Source: Rhodocollybia butyracea
Taxonomy: Eukaryota > Basidiomycota > Agaricomycetes > Agaricales > Omphalotaceae
Direction of reading: 5' to 3'
NCBI GenBank assembly: GCA_015501585.1
Contig: JADNRY010000013.1
Location: 1-64,000, forward strand
DNA length: 64,000 bases
A program made the translations under genes and the position numbers. This document shows, in pieces, positions 22,845 to 34,844 of this stretch (its first letter is position 1; each line of letters opens with the position of its first letter). The notes under the pieces were generated by a model that saw nothing but the letters and a program-made list of their open reading frames with translations, was not told the DNA's origin and did no database searches.

Positions 22845-23842
22845 TCTGAGCCTCGGTATGGTTCAAATTCGAGTGTATAAATTTTAATTCACTGAGACTG
22901 TATGAACACCAGAACTCATTTGTTTCAGTCTTGAACAGCCTCTTAAGTCATGAAATGAGTACCTGGTTGTGATGCGTCTCAATATCTGCTGTCGAAGACC
23001 AGATATCTTATGTTAAACCGTAACCCACATCTCTTGCGCTGTTGACGAGCTAGTCGCTAGTCGCTACATCAAGCCATGTCGTGTAATATTTCCTTCCATA
23101 ACAAGTAGCGCCCCAGCTCCTAATTCAATTCCCCTCGGTATGGATTACATTGATAATGGAAGCGTAGTTATTCACGGTTCCTGAGCACAACCACTGGTGT
23201 CTCTTAGCTTTAGACGAAGCAATCTGGCAACTCTATTCTGGAGTACTGTCGTCCAGCATATCTAACCGTCATGCGCTCGCAAATTCCATGAAATCAACGA
23301 CACCCTAGTAAGCTGAGTGAGCATCTATGGAAAGGCCAATCGCCAAGCACATACCATTAGTGAAGGGAATGAACAAGCCAAATTAGTCAGATGGCGGAGG
23401 AGCTTTCCGTCTGCTGGATGCAATTGTCTCCATCCATTTGGCGTACTAAATCCCAGAACTAGATGTGGAGGTGATACGACAAAGGTGGGCGGAATAATGG
23501 CGCGCGATGGTGGTTGAAACGTTGAGGGAGCGATGCAGTGGTTCGGGAAACAGGGACAACAGTTCGGACATCTTTACAATTTGTAGCCGTAGCAGCAGCC
23601 GATGTCGTACGCGAGGATCTGGGACGGGCTCTGGCACTAAAATAACTGCGCCTTGATATCAATCTCGCGATGACGTTGTTGTCGAGATAAAGTGATCCCG
23701 TCGCTCAAAAGAGACATAGGTAGATGATCCGAAAATGGTAGTAGTATCCTGAATCTGGTATCAGTGCTTCAAATTCCCCTCGCCAACGAGCTAGTGAAGA
23801 CGGAATCAGAGCAGATCAGAGCCCATCTTGTTCACGGCGGAC
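22845..23842. other. intergenic, no gene supported
   Basis: Short ORFs appear on both strands near 23300-23660, but with no domain or splice support. Confidence 0.35.
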
Positions 23843-24080
23843 CTATAGCGCGCCTCTCAGAACACCTCGCAACTCTTCCTTCCCTTCATCAAAAGACTCA
23901 GTTTTCGGACGTACGTCTGGAGAAGATTAGCGAAATGTAAAGCTTCACGAAAACAAGGATTACCTCACCAGTCGAACACCGTCCCCCAGCTCCGCCTTTG
24001 AATTTGCCTTTCTTGGACGATATTCTCTTCTCCAGCTCTGCATGCCTCTGCTTGAGTTGTCGCCGGTCGAAACTTCGAGA
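23843..24080 (-). CDS. possible small basic coiled-coil protein, 5' end undefined
   Basis: On the minus strand an exon ending at 23969 encodes a charged helical segment (FDRRQLKQRHAELEKRI, then KKGKFKGGAGG). A canonical 52-nt intron follows (GTGAGG donor, CTAAT branch-like site, CTCCAG acceptor). A second exon from 23916 encodes RPKTESFDEGKEELRG and stops at TAG 23843-23845. The intron and its frame continuity suggest a real gene, but I cannot find a convincing start: the frame is closed by a stop just upstream of 24092, so another 5' exon is needed. Family not recognised. Confidence 0.3.
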
Positions 24081-24099
24081 TCCCCGATACAATTAGAAT

Positions 24100-25845
24100 G
24101 GGACCATCGGCTGACGGTAGTACGAGCTACGGATGGGAGGTGACACTTGTAAAAGTGCTCCTCTCGCTTTGAACAACCGAAGTCTGGAGGCGACTTTTAA
24201 AATTTTACTCCCGGATGTCGCCAATCGAGAAAAATTTGTGGCTTGTCGTGGAAAGCTGGGATTGGGACTGGCGGACGAAGAGAGATTGCATGCGAGCGGC
24301 GGCAAGTTTTCATTGTTACACGTAGAAAGAAAAGCAAATGTTTATTTGGTCGTTTACAGCTGCCTACAGGCTACACCGCAACAACTCGTGCCGCGCTGCG
24401 AATGAACTTAGTTAGCATGTTCCCTCACCCATTAAAGAAACGGAGCATGACTTGTCTCACAAACAGAATCTGAATATATAGATGAAAAAGATTGAGGAGC
24501 TCACCTGAGAAGCACTCAATACTCAAACGTTTCCGCGCATCTCTGTCACATATCCACACATCCTCGAAAGCAGTACGCCGGCTCGCCGCATACGACACCA
24601 ATTAAATCAACTGTATCATCTGTTTAGAGAATGAGGAATCACATTAATCACTGGTTGTGTAGACCAGAATATAGCGCATGCAAGAGTTACATACGTTACA
24701 TTCTCGAGAGCCATGTTAGCTGGAAACATCGCTAGTCCATAATCTGGCTTATGGTTTATGTCTGTGGCGAGTGGAGTGAAATCAAGTTTTTTCAAGAGGA
24801 AAAAGAGGGAAAAAGAAAAGAAAGAGAGAGAAATATACCTATAACTTTCTGTAGATGAAATCCAAAGTTTCAGAAGGCACTCGCGCTGTAACAACGCCGT
24901 AATTCACCTTCTGAACAATTTTGAAATCGAAAAAACCGCTCACGGCATATGCAATTGAAAGGTATATCACTTTCTGGGACAGCGCTCTCCATTTGTGATA
25001 AACCCAGCCAATGGGTTTTCAAGTTGAGCCGTGCCGAGTAAGCGCTTGTGCGCTTACAAATGTCCCGCTTCCGTCGTTCTGAGTCCCTGCTTTCCTCTCG
25101 TTATCCTTGCTATTGGCAGGGAATCAGTACCATTTTGTATACGTATCAACTTTCCAATGAGCACTCCGTTATCCTACCAACTTTTCCCATGTTAGAGCGA
25201 TTTCTCCGCTCAACTTGCCACTTGTTTTTGGATTAACGATTATACTTAAGACCTAATCCTTTATCTCCTGAGTAGCTAGTAGTACCCTATCTGCCCTCCT
25301 ACCGCCAGGCAGTAAAATCAGGCCAGACGGCACATCTCTGGGACAGTTTTTCCTCTCTTTGGAGTCTCTTTAGACTACTTATGCCTTGTACTAGGTAATA
25401 GATCCGAACAGTTGGCATATTCAGCACTACAACTACTTGATAGTTGATTTCAGAGATTCAAAGGTTCAAAGGACATAGAATATACTCCCAAATACATGCC
25501 TGAATGAAACAAAAGGATCTGTAACTAGTTGGTAACTTAGTATCAAGTACTACTTATCTAGGACCACAGCTTCAAGTTCAAAGTTGGAGTAAATGCAAAT
25601 TGAATACTTTAGATTCTGTGCTAGATACATAACTATAGCTACAGAATAGTACTACTACGTGCGTTTGCATTTGCATGCAAACGAAAGACCTACGCTGTAC
25701 AGTGTACGGCCATACGGCAGGGTCAAATGACTAATAAGTCACGGGCTTGCCAAATCGAGCAAGTGCCGCGATAAGCCGCCACAGCTATGATCCATGAACC
25801 CATAATGAACCCATAATCTTCGGTCATTCGTCGACAGATAACTTA
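24100..25845. other. intergenic, increasingly AT-rich
   Basis: ORFs near 24133-24473 and 24616-24894 have no recognisable domains. From about 25.2 kb the sequence becomes rich in short A/T runs and marks the beginning of the repeat island. Confidence 0.35.
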
Positions 25846-26369
25846 GGGCCTGTTCGGCGACACGAATCTAGATTTTGTTGGGATTTTGCCAGGTATTGCC
25901 ACCATATAAAAAAGCCATCAAACATTTGTAAGTATTACTCAGATCAGCTGATTGAGCGCTCCGTGTAAACGCGCATGCTGTCAGCTGCTGTCAGATGCTT
26001 CTTCTGTGTTGCGGTCAACACCCCGCTCGATGCTCAGACATGCCCGCCACTCTCAAATATAATTTTCACTTTAGGCTTCACTAACCTAGACAATATAGAG
26101 AAACAGAATCACTTTTCCAATAACATACAATTACATTAAATTTGAAAGACAATGGCAAGAACGCGTTGGTCACTGGGTGGCATTGCTGAGAGTGGTCGGG
26201 ATGACTTGCGGGAACGTCGGTCAACAGCCTCAGGAGTTTATGTCATTTTATGTCATTTCCAAAGACCATGGCGACCGGCCAGCTGATCCGAACCTTTTAT
26301 ATTAAATGTTCAAAATCTTGCATTTGGCAAAATTGAACAAAATCCAGATTCATGTTGCCGAACAGTCCC
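25846..26369. mobile_element. TIR element (MITE-like), 524 bp
   Basis: The left end GGGCCTGTTCGGCGACACGA and the reverse complement of the right end (GGGACTGTTCGGCAACATGA) form imperfect terminal inverted repeats extending about 30 bp. Flanks are TTA on the left and TAA on the right. The end sequence and the TWA-like flank recall PIF/Harbinger (Tourist-like) MITEs, but the two flanking trinucleotides are not identical. No coding capacity. Confidence 0.6.
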
Positions 26370-26395
26370 TAATAGGCCAGAATGATTGGATTGAG

Positions 26396-26500
26396 CAAGC
26401 CAGTTCACCTCGTCATCACACCAATCAATGAGTGTAAGCCTGGTAAGATGGGCCCCACATGCCAGGCCCCCTCCCCTGGATCTGGGGCTTTCCCTGCGTC
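26396..26500 (+). repeat. dispersed repeat, inverted copy at 36315-36425
   Basis: The block containing gtaagcctggtaagatgggc recurs in reverse orientation at about 36315-36425 with roughly 80-85% identity by eye. It lies just right of the TIR element. No coding meaning is apparent. Confidence 0.7.
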
Positions 26501-28091
26501 GCAGGTGGTTCCAATTATTATCTAAAAGGAAAGGGTCTAGATGACCTAAGTATGTAGGCTGATGTACTTAACCTGCATAACATCCCGGCCTGGTCCCGGC
26601 AAGTACGCCAAGTCCGGAACTGCCTCTGAGCGCTGACTCGAGCACTTGGCGCGGACACTATCAATCACTGTCCGCCCATCGTCCCGCATTTGTCTGACTT
26701 TATGCTTAATACTGCAATAAAGATTATTTAAGCTGAAGCTGTAAGTGGTTTCCCATTATTTTGGCCAGCATTCATTGGAAACCCTCCTACCTCATGCTCT
26801 CACAAACTCATGCACCGGGAATTCAAGATGTAGCGAGATGCACCTGAGATTGAGGGCTGCTACCTCTGAAGCTTCTTGTTGCTCTCAACACATTATTTGC
26901 TTGGCTATGCTGCTATGGGCACACTGCAGCTTCTTTTACATACTCATGCCCTGAGAACATGAGAAACAGACTGCATTATGCCTGACATGTAAGTTTTCAA
27001 TCTCAATCATTTCTTTGTTCTTCCTTGGCAATTTTTACTGCCTCTAAGATGACATGTCTCTCAGCATCTCTACCTAGGTAATCCAGAAAAACTTCTGCCA
27101 GTGCACTCATCCAGCATGAAATCTCATTGAGGCCAACTCATTGATGTGCCAGCACTCACATCCTGTAACTCACCTCTATCATCTGCCACTTCTGGTTCAT
27201 CGCCACCACTTATCCTTCGCTCTTACTACTTTGGAACTCAGGTTAGCCCCTTGTATGGACCCAATATTAATTGATATGCTGAAGGTCAATATGGGATGGA
27301 ACGGCGGGGTCTGGCAGCAACCTTCACAGGAAAGGAATTGATAATTGTTACAACCATGCCAGTAACATCAATGCTGGCATCGCACATGGCGGATGCCATA
27401 TAGTAAATTGATTCTGCCCAAAACAATGCTTCTCCGACTGGTACGTAGTGTCTTAAGCTTGTTCTTCGACTTATCCTTGGCAAGTATCTTTGAAAGCAGG
27501 GCGCCACAACTCCCGGTACATGTGAACGTGCTCATAGATACACAGAGAAAGTACATAAGCAAGGACATTGAGAAGTGTTTTTAAAATTTTTCTTAACCTC
27601 GAATATCGAATAACTTGGAAGCCATGAGTGGCTACATTGACACGAAATATATTCTTTTAACTCTTTACTTGTAAGGAATGTATTCTCGAGAGTAAATTTG
27701 AACTCAAAGAAGCAACAAAGAAGATTGAACCATAACAATTAGATATGGCCCGACTGTCCGATGCTTATTCTTGACACTTGCAACATCGAGCAAGGTGGAT
27801 ATAAGAGGTTTGAGGCTGTTTACTACTGTAATTATCTTTGACTAGATGTAATCAATATGTGTATGTATTTTATAACACATCGGATCGTACATTGTTAGAC
27901 TCCACTTTGTTCAGATGCCAAACACAAACTGCTACTGTAAGTATGGCTGTCTTCGTTACACTTTCCAACTCGTACTTTTAAGGAAAGATATAACTTCAGC
28001 CACTTTATAGATACAGCTGTAAGGAGCCCTCGCAGATAGCTAAATCCTCTCTACATGGATTATTTCACTGGGAAATGCACCCGAAAGACTC
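26501..28091. other. AT-rich intergenic DNA
   Basis: No gene supported. Several 60-70-codon ORFs occur without domains. It ends at the target-site duplication GACTC (28087-28091) of the next Copia element. Confidence 0.35.
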
Positions 28092-28390
28092 TGTCAGAGA
28101 ACGTAAGTCTCGATTGTGGAAGAAACAATCCTATATACCTGTCAGAGAACGTAAGTCTACTACTAGTCAGTATGTGGATATAAGTAAGTAAATAAAGTAA
28201 GCTCACCTCGATTGTGGAAGAAACAATCGAGGGGCATAATATGACTCGAGCCCTGTTATAAGGGCGTATGTAAGCGAGGCTGGTAAACTAAAAGGCGAGT
28301 GGTAAACTAAAGAAGCGAAATCGGATACGGTAAGGTCAAAGCTAGAATACTCAGATCAAATAAGGAAATGGTACCGAAGTACCTTCAACA
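28092..28390 (-). repeat. 3' LTR of the 28-35 kb Copia element
   Basis: 299 bp, plus-strand ends TGTCAGAG and CTTCAACA. It retains CpG sites that are mutated in the other LTR. It contains a direct repeat of cagagaacgtaagtct and two copies of the inverted repeat gattgtggaagaaacaatc. Confidence 0.95.
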
Positions 28391-28396
28391 CCCCCC

Positions 28397-31300
28397 CTAC
28401 TTCGTACCATCTAACCTCAACAACTCTAACATCCGGTTATGGAGCGCTCTGCCCATCGGTTTCGTGAAGACGTCCGCGACATTGGCTTCTGAAGCAATTT
28501 GACGCAACACAATATCACCCCTCCCAACTACTTCCCATACAAAGAGATCCTTAACATCAATGTGTTTGACCAGCCGCTGGTTCTTGGAAGTCTCCGCTAG
28601 AGAAAGGGACCCAAAATTGTCACCTGATATAGGGATGGGTGCTTGTAAGGCAAGATCAACCTCGCTAAGGAAGCCACATAACCAGCAAGCCTGCTGAGAA
28701 GCGAGAGATAGTGCGACCAGTTCGGCCTCAGTCGTGGAAAGTGATACCGTGGGCTGCCGTTTGGATTTCCAACAAACGGGGGAGCCAGCGAGGAAGAATA
28801 CAAATCCTGACGTGGAGCGGCGGGTGACAACACACCCAGCATGGTCTGCATCCGAAAAGGCATCTGGTTTTATACCCCAGCCCGGCTCATCAGCCATCAT
28901 CAATATACGTCGGTAAACAATGGCAATCGTGATTGTGCTCTTAATGTAGCCAGCTAGCCATTCAACACAGTCCCAGTGGGACCTATCTGGGCCGTCTTGA
29001 AAGCGAGCGAGAAGACCAGTGGCGAAGGAGAAATCCGGCCTCGTGCATCCTTGCACCCATAGCGCTGAACCTACGAACTCACAATATGGTTTATCCTTGA
29101 TGAAGAGAAAATCAGCGAGTGTCATGGGGTGTACCGTGGCCGAGAGCTGAACAGATGGGGGTAGGGGCGTACTGCGACATGGAACATCCCATAAACCTAG
29201 AACCTGTAACATGTTACGGCAGTAGATTTCATGCGAGAGGGTAATGGCTTTTGTACCGGGGTCTTGGGATATAGACATGCCAAGGAGAACACCGGATGTA
29301 ACCTCGTTAGACTCCCATCGTTTCCGTAGGTCATCTATCGCAGCTCGCTTCCCCTGCTCTGTGCTGGAACCACCCACCACATCGTCGCCGTAGGTCGAGG
29401 TGATAGTATATACATTGCCGACACGCCGGAAACGAATGCACGGATCCGTTTTGGACGCTGTGTAGCCATCTTCACGATACGAGGAGTCCAGGGTTTTCCA
29501 CCAGTCATGCCCCCCCTGCTTCAAGCCATAAATTGATTTCTTTAACTTGCACACCCAGTCCTCCTTCCCCTTCACAGCGAAACCCTCTGGCTGGCGCATG
29601 TAGACAGTGTGTGAGATAGGACTGTTAAGGAATGCCGCTCGGAAATCACATTGGAATAGAGATAAGCCCAAGGCAGCAATGATGGCGAGTGTAATACGCA
29701 CAGACTCCATGCGAGCAACGGCGGCGTGAGTCTGCTCGTACTCGAGACCAAAGACTTGAGTAAATCCTTGTGCAACCCATCTAGCTTTACGCTCCAAAAG
29801 CGAGCCATCAGAGTCAACTTTATTTGCGAAAACCCATTTCCCGCCCGTGACATGCGAGCCTGGCGGACGAGGCACCAATTCCCAACAATCCTTGTCTTCA
29901 AAATTCTTCATCTCCTTTTCCATAGGGCGTTGCCATAAGTCGAGTCGCTTTGATGCCTCCCTATACGACCGAGGGACCCACAGCTCCGAGGATGTGATGC
30001 CAAAAGCCCAAGGGCTGCTCATAACCATGGCTAATGGGGTATCCTCGTTCAAGTCATCATCTGCCCAAGCCTCACCTCTAACCCTTCCTAGTTTCTCCAA
30101 CTCTTCAGAACGAAGGCTATCTAACGCTTTTCCAGACAATTTTGTGGCCCTGGAAGATTGTCTGGGTGGAGGTGGAGGCAGTATCGGGATGGGAGAAATA
30201 GGTTGGGAGTCAGTCTGAGCAGGGATAGGGATAGGTAAAATCGAAAAACGAGTATCTGGGATAGGAGCTAGTATGTCAGAGTCGGTGCCAGAGGAGTCTA
30301 AAGGTGGATTGGGAAACGATGTCGGCGCGTGGACAGTAGGAATGATGTCGACGTCGTTAATGCCGTTATCGACGGAGTCGGAGTTACCGCCTGATCGGGT
30401 CCTATGGCCCACCCCTTCATTGAACCTGACGTCCCTAGAAAATGTAAATGTCCGGCTTTCAGGCACCCATATTTTATACCCCCTTCTACCCAGGTAACCC
30501 ACCAACTTTCCTCTTACTGCCTGACGGGACAGCTTACCATCTGTACGGCGGTCAGGTAAGGTCGCCCAACAGTCACACCCAAAAGGTCTGAGATGTGAGA
30601 CATCTTGGCGCTTCTGCGACCAAATCTCCGTTGGAATATCATTGGGGAACCGGGAGGAAGGAACAAAATTGTCGACATAGCAGAAAGTAGAAGCAGCCTC
30701 AGCCCAGAAGCTGGGAGGTAAGCCTGACTCTTCAATAAAGGCTCTAACTCCTTCAATTACAGTACGATTGGCACGTTCTGCCACCCTGTTAGCAGCGGAC
30801 GAGTAGGGCGTATTGAACTCCATGACTATTCCATGGGTTGTGCAATAATTCCGCACCAGTTCGTTATCAAACTCCCTCCCTTGGTCCACTCTGACTATCT
30901 TCAACTTCTTTCCAGTCTGGCGTTCCGCTAGCGTACGGTATTCATGAAGACATTTGAGAACAGTAGAGGCAAGTTTGTTGGGGAGAAAGTATGGCATCCG
31001 CATAGAACTGCATCCATCTGTATAAAGTGCCATGTATACCGCTCCGCCTTGACTCCTGGTACGGGCAGGACCCCAAAGGTCTAGGTGTACCCGCTCTAAA
31101 ACATCCACCTCGTGCTCAAGCACTTCATCGAAAGGTCGTTTTGTTGCTTTCGCGTATAGGCAGTCCTCGCATAACCCAGAAATTGTCTTAGATGAGATTT
31201 CAAGACCATTTACAAGATTACGGTTAGCCATCCGAAGAATCCGAGGGATGGAGACATGGGCTAGTCGACGATGCCAGGTGAGTATATCTGTGGCTCTGGA

Positions 31301-31930
31301 ATTTGATCTGGCATAACCCGCAATAACCGTAGGTCGGCGGTCCAACTTGTACATTTTGGCACGTCCAAGTCCTTCCATCACTAATTCTCCATTCGGGGCA
31401 CTAACAGTGAGTATGTTATTGCCCCAAACACCACTGAAACCCTTCTGATCCAGAGTAGGGATGGATATAAGATTGAACTGGACAGATGGCGCAAAACGGA
31501 CATTGGTGAGATGGATGACTCTTTCTTTTCCCCCCGCTTTCGTCTTGAACTCCACATCTCCTACACCTAGAATTTTAAAACTGGCAGATGCACCTTCCCC
31601 GATACACTCCTCAATGTCGAGGAAGCGAGTGAAGTCATCTCGGGATCTCCAGATATGCTCGGAGGCTCCTGAGTCTAGGAATGTCTTAACTTCGGGTATA
31701 GGCGAGTACAGCGGAACAAGCGCTTTGCAGCAACAACAACTAACGGAGTTTACAGATGGTGTATTTACTGCACTACTGAACGATGCTTCTCTACCGCCTC
31801 CTAGAACGGGATTGCTCTGTCTATCAGGAGACGGATTAGAGTTGTGAACACCGACAGCGTGAGTCAACGCACCATCATGCGAGGGATTGCTGGCATCAAG
31901 AAGGTGAGTCTCCATGGGACCATGAGCCAT
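28397..31930 (-). CDS. Copia Pol (protease, integrase, RT, RNase H), 1177 codons, open
   Basis: The displayed start (ATG 31930) is probably internal to a Gag-Pol frame, because removing the nested element fuses it to gag without a stop. Order of domains: aspartic protease DSGASEH (about residue 85), GAG-pre-integrase (WHRRLAH, CEDCLYAK), integrase core (DQGREF, SSAANRVAERANR), reverse transcriptase (WVFANKV, ARWVAQGFTQ, active site YGDD, QPEGF, KSIYGLKQ) and RNase H (DADHAG, STTEAELVAL, VADVFTKPM). No internal stop or frameshift is seen across 3.5 kb, so the enzyme part was under selection until recently. The finger region reads AAVARMESVR where most Copia elements have FAPVAR. Confidence 0.93.
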   Translation of the reverse strand: MAHGPMETHLLDASNPSHDGALTHAVGVHNSNPSPDRQSNPVLGGGREASFSSAVNTPSVNSVSCCCCKALVPLYSPIPEVKTFLDSGASEHIWRSRDDFTRFLDIEECIGEGASASFKILGVGDVEFKTKAGGKERVIHLTNVRFAPSVQFNLISIPTLDQKGFSGVWGNNILTVSAPNGELVMEGLGRAKMYKLDRRPTVIAGYARSNSRATDILTWHRRLAHVSIPRILRMANRNLVNGLEISSKTISGLCEDCLYAKATKRPFDEVLEHEVDVLERVHLDLWGPARTRSQGGAVYMALYTDGCSSMRMPYFLPNKLASTVLKCLHEYRTLAERQTGKKLKIVRVDQGREFDNELVRNYCTTHGIVMEFNTPYSSAANRVAERANRTVIEGVRAFIEESGLPPSFWAEAASTFCYVDNFVPSSRFPNDIPTEIWSQKRQDVSHLRPFGCDCWATLPDRRTDGKLSRQAVRGKLVGYLGRRGYKIWVPESRTFTFSRDVRFNEGVGHRTRSGGNSDSVDNGINDVDIIPTVHAPTSFPNPPLDSSGTDSDILAPIPDTRFSILPIPIPAQTDSQPISPIPILPPPPPRQSSRATKLSGKALDSLRSEELEKLGRVRGEAWADDDLNEDTPLAMVMSSPWAFGITSSELWVPRSYREASKRLDLWQRPMEKEMKNFEDKDCWELVPRPPGSHVTGGKWVFANKVDSDGSLLERKARWVAQGFTQVFGLEYEQTHAAVARMESVRITLAIIAALGLSLFQCDFRAAFLNSPISHTVYMRQPEGFAVKGKEDWVCKLKKSIYGLKQGGHDWWKTLDSSYREDGYTASKTDPCIRFRRVGNVYTITSTYGDDVVGGSSTEQGKRAAIDDLRKRWESNEVTSGVLLGMSISQDPGTKAITLSHEIYCRNMLQVLGLWDVPCRSTPLPPSVQLSATVHPMTLADFLFIKDKPYCEFVGSALWVQGCTRPDFSFATGLLARFQDGPDRSHWDCVEWLAGYIKSTITIAIVYRRILMMADEPGWGIKPDAFSDADHAGCVVTRRSTSGFVFFLAGSPVCWKSKRQPTVSLSTTEAELVALSLASQQACWLCGFLSEVDLALQAPIPISGDNFGSLSLAETSKNQRLVKHIDVKDLFVWEVVGRGDIVLRQIASEANVADVFTKPMGRALHNRMLELLRLDGTK

Positions 31931-31937
31931 GGCAGTA

Positions 31938-33773
31938 TTAGGCCTAAAATCGGCCTAAGGCATGTAACCGTACATTTTGACGCTTTGTACGTGTTATACA
32001 ATGCAATAAGAGAGTTATACGGAGCCTGAGCGTGATAGCTGTTGCCGAGGCAAAGAACTTAACAATAATACTCAGCCAGCCGTGAAGGTACGCCCACAAG
32101 CGTAGCCTAGAGCCAAGCTAGCGAGGATACCTGGGCTGCCCGGAGATGTAACGCTAGATTGTCAATCTAGTTATACCCAAGAGTGCATACTCTCTAAACT
32201 ACAGGACATCTCGAAGCGGGATAAGTACTAAGCCAACGCGTTACTCAAGGGAAGGAATTATGAGGGAAGGCATCCCTCGCACTAAGACCCCCAACGAGCT
32301 ATGTTAAGATGTGGACTTTACAGTCCGTAACAATGGACCAGAACGATCCCAAGGAAACCGTAAAGATCTATTCGCGGCACCGGTCACAACCGTGAGGACG
32401 GTAGAAACATGCTTAGCGGTCCTACGGAAAGCTACGCGCTGGGATAGCCTTGGCAAATCGAAACATTTGATCTTAGAAATCATACACGGAAGGTCTTATC
32501 TGTTAAAGCCGACTATCGGGAATCACTTGTACATACTCAGCGCAGTTGCTCGAGATTATCATAAGTGGTGTCGTTGGAAAGCTAGATAACAGGCCTTCTC
32601 GAGAGAATGTTAATCACACTCAGGATGGACAGAACTATCTGAGGAATAGAATGAAACTCACCCAAGGGAAACCGGGCGGCGAGTGATCATGAAGCGTAAA
32701 GGTACTCCTGACCCCGGAGAATTGTGGAGTAATTGGAGAAACCTCGCTCGGATCAAAACACTCTAAAACTAGGTTAATCCTCACGAAATCATATTTTACC
32801 TCTGATATATACCCAAGAATGGACTATTTCTTTATTGTGTGTACCATATATAGGCTGGAGTTTCTTTTCCGAGCCAGATTCCTCTGTTCCACTCTCTTTC
32901 CGTCTCTCTCCGTATCTGTTTCATCTATTTTCGTATTAAACTCTCTCTACTCAGTATATAAGCCAGATATATTTATTCAATAAGACAAGTTTCTTGCCCT
33001 CGACTTGACTGCTAAGACCAGTGCTCCATAGAACGTCCCCACGGGATCAGTAGCGTGACACCTCCTGACTTGGTTATCTTAAGAAAGTAATAAACTTCAC
33101 GCGCTTCGCAAAGCCCATTTATATCTTGATCGAATTTAAGTGTGTAGAGTTCTCTCGAACTCCAGATCAACTCAAATCTAGTTGCTTCCTTAGAGGGGAC
33201 GGCTTCTAGTAAGGGATTATTCGGCTCCAGAGTGAGGGTTCCTTAGTTGACTTCTTCACAAAGTTAGACGAGCCACTAAGATTGTGGTACGAGTTCCTAG
33301 TGATTAAGTTCACTCACAATATCGTAGCTTGGCCCAGAGTTTGGTCGAGGACTTTACGGCGTCACAGCAGCTAGTGCCAGAGTTTGCCTAGGGTTGTTGA
33401 CAAACCTCGAGATTACTATTCTAGCTAGAGCCAGAGTTTGCCTAGGAGAATCTTAGTTTCGTTGTATTGGTTTTGGTTTTGGTTAATTGATTTGGACATA
33501 CACCCCTGGTTCCCTCGTACACCCGTACACCCCAACTAGGCTTCTCTTGACTTAGTTCTAAGAGTTGTCTAAGCTTAGTTACCCACGTTAGCGCTACAGT
33601 CTTGAACCTGGAGCAGTCGTGCGCGTACATCCGATATTACAAAGCTTTCCCTCGGGGAATCTCTGACAACCCGCCCTCGCTCCCTTACATATTGATAGTC
33701 TGGTTAGGTGCGGTAGTGTTTTTGTTAGGTTGTTTTATAGCACCTTTCGCATACCTACACGTAAATACCCAAA
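31938..33773 (+). mobile_element. 1836-bp TA-flanked non-autonomous element, copy 1
   Basis: A near-identical sequence in opposite orientation sits at 50907-52743 in another retrotransposon. Both are bounded by TA dinucleotides (31936-31937 and 33774-33775 here). Removing the element plus one TA restores an open frame across the Copia gag-pol junction, which fixes the boundaries. Ends are TTAGGCCTAAAA and TACCCAAA, so terminal inverted repeats are very short or degenerate (TTxGG). No ORF exceeds about 100 codons; a small one (32311-32589) is kept in both copies. A TATA-like tatataagcc lies near 32957. Probably a non-autonomous TA-targeting DNA transposon; I know no family name. Confidence 0.85.
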
Positions 33774-33775
33774 TA

Positions 33776-34737
33776 GCGGCAACGACAGGTGTCGCTGAAA
33801 CACTAGTACCGCCATATTTCTTCACATAGGAAGGTGGAGCTTTGCCTTCAGCGCCTCCCCCTTTTGCCCAGCAGTTAGCAATGGTATGTCCAGGCTTACA
33901 CAGGCAATTGGGATTGGTACAGAGTTTACGAGGTGCCGTAGAGGGGCTCTGTGCAGCTGCAGCGACGATAGATCTAGCCTTTTCCAAGGTAAGCTGGTCC
34001 ATCTTGATAGCCAAAAGCGCTTTTGCTTTCTGATACTCTTTCTCTTTCCTGTCTGATTCGTCCACTTTGTCAAACCAGATGGAGTGTAGGTGGCGTAGGG
34101 CTTCATCAGAGGTTGTGCCAGGTATGTTTCGCATATCCGATCTCCAATCCAATGGCACAGAGTTAATGACGATCTGTCGGAATTGGGTATCTTCGATCTT
34201 CCCGCCTAAGTCAACAAGACGTTTGCGGAGTTTACAGAGATTGGCCTCATGATCCTCCATCCCCTCCAAGGGCGGATTGAAGAGGTGAGTTCGAAGTTTC
34301 CTATCTGCATGATATATAAGTTGTTCACTTTTGTCCTCGAAGTGTGTAGTCAATGCCTTCCAGATGACAGCGGCTGTCTTTGAGGCATCGATACCGACAC
34401 CAACAGGGTCCTGAGTGTTGGAGACAATGATATCGACAACTGCACGGTCGCGCATATCCCATTCTTCGACAGATGGCTGGGAACTATAGGCGGGAGTTGG
34501 AGGTAGATGAGTCGGTGTGGATCGTGTGGTATTACCTGCGGCATTGGTTACAGTGATAGCGGTAGGAGTGGGGTTAGATGTGGGCTGTGCGATAGAACCA
34601 CTGAGGTATCCTATGAGTCCTCGGGCCTTGACAACAAGTTCCACTCGAGTTTTAAAAGAGCGCCATGAGTCAGCGCCAACCAACGTCTCGGACTCCAAGA
34701 AGTTCGGAGTATTGGGGAGAACACTTGAGAAGGACAT
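33776..34737 (-). CDS. Copia Gag with zinc knuckle, cut by the TA element
   Basis: ATG 34737 (MSFSSVLPN) is preferred over the upstream in-frame ATG near 34797 because it starts the conserved Gag region. About 320 residues remain before the insertion point. The capsid-like middle (ARGLIGYLSGSI, WKALTTHFED, RKLRTHLFNP) resembles UBN2/Retrotran_gag proteins. A CCHC knuckle (CTNPNC...HTIANC) lies near the end. The open frame continues for 28 codons into the inserted element and then stops, so Pol cannot be made from this copy as a fusion. Confidence 0.88.
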
Positions 34738-34832
34738 AATATGACCGTAGGTAGCAAGTAGTAGTTTGAATACTTCTTCTGTAAGATAAAGGCACAAAAA
34801 TAAAATTTTCTTATTAGCTCGTTTAGAACCTG

Positions 34833-34844
34833 AGTCTCATAATC
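34833..34844 (-). promoter_or_regulatory. primer-binding site matching the elongator tRNA-Met anticodon arm
   Basis: On the element strand the bases next to the 5' LTR read GATTATGAGACT, the complement of AGTCTCATAATC in elongator tRNA-Met. Like the other Copia here it seems to use an internal, anticodon-arm primer, but from a different methionine tRNA. Confidence 0.6.

Noticed and set aside
32311..32589. Small ORF conserved in both TA elements as a transposase fragment
   Set aside because: Its sequence shows no transposase motif, and with two young copies an open frame can persist by chance; kept only as an observation.
31938..33773. Reading the 1.84-kb element as a solo LTR
   Set aside because: Its ends are not TG...CA, the flanks are a 2-bp TA rather than a 4-6-bp duplication, and no internal retrotransposon region pairs with it.
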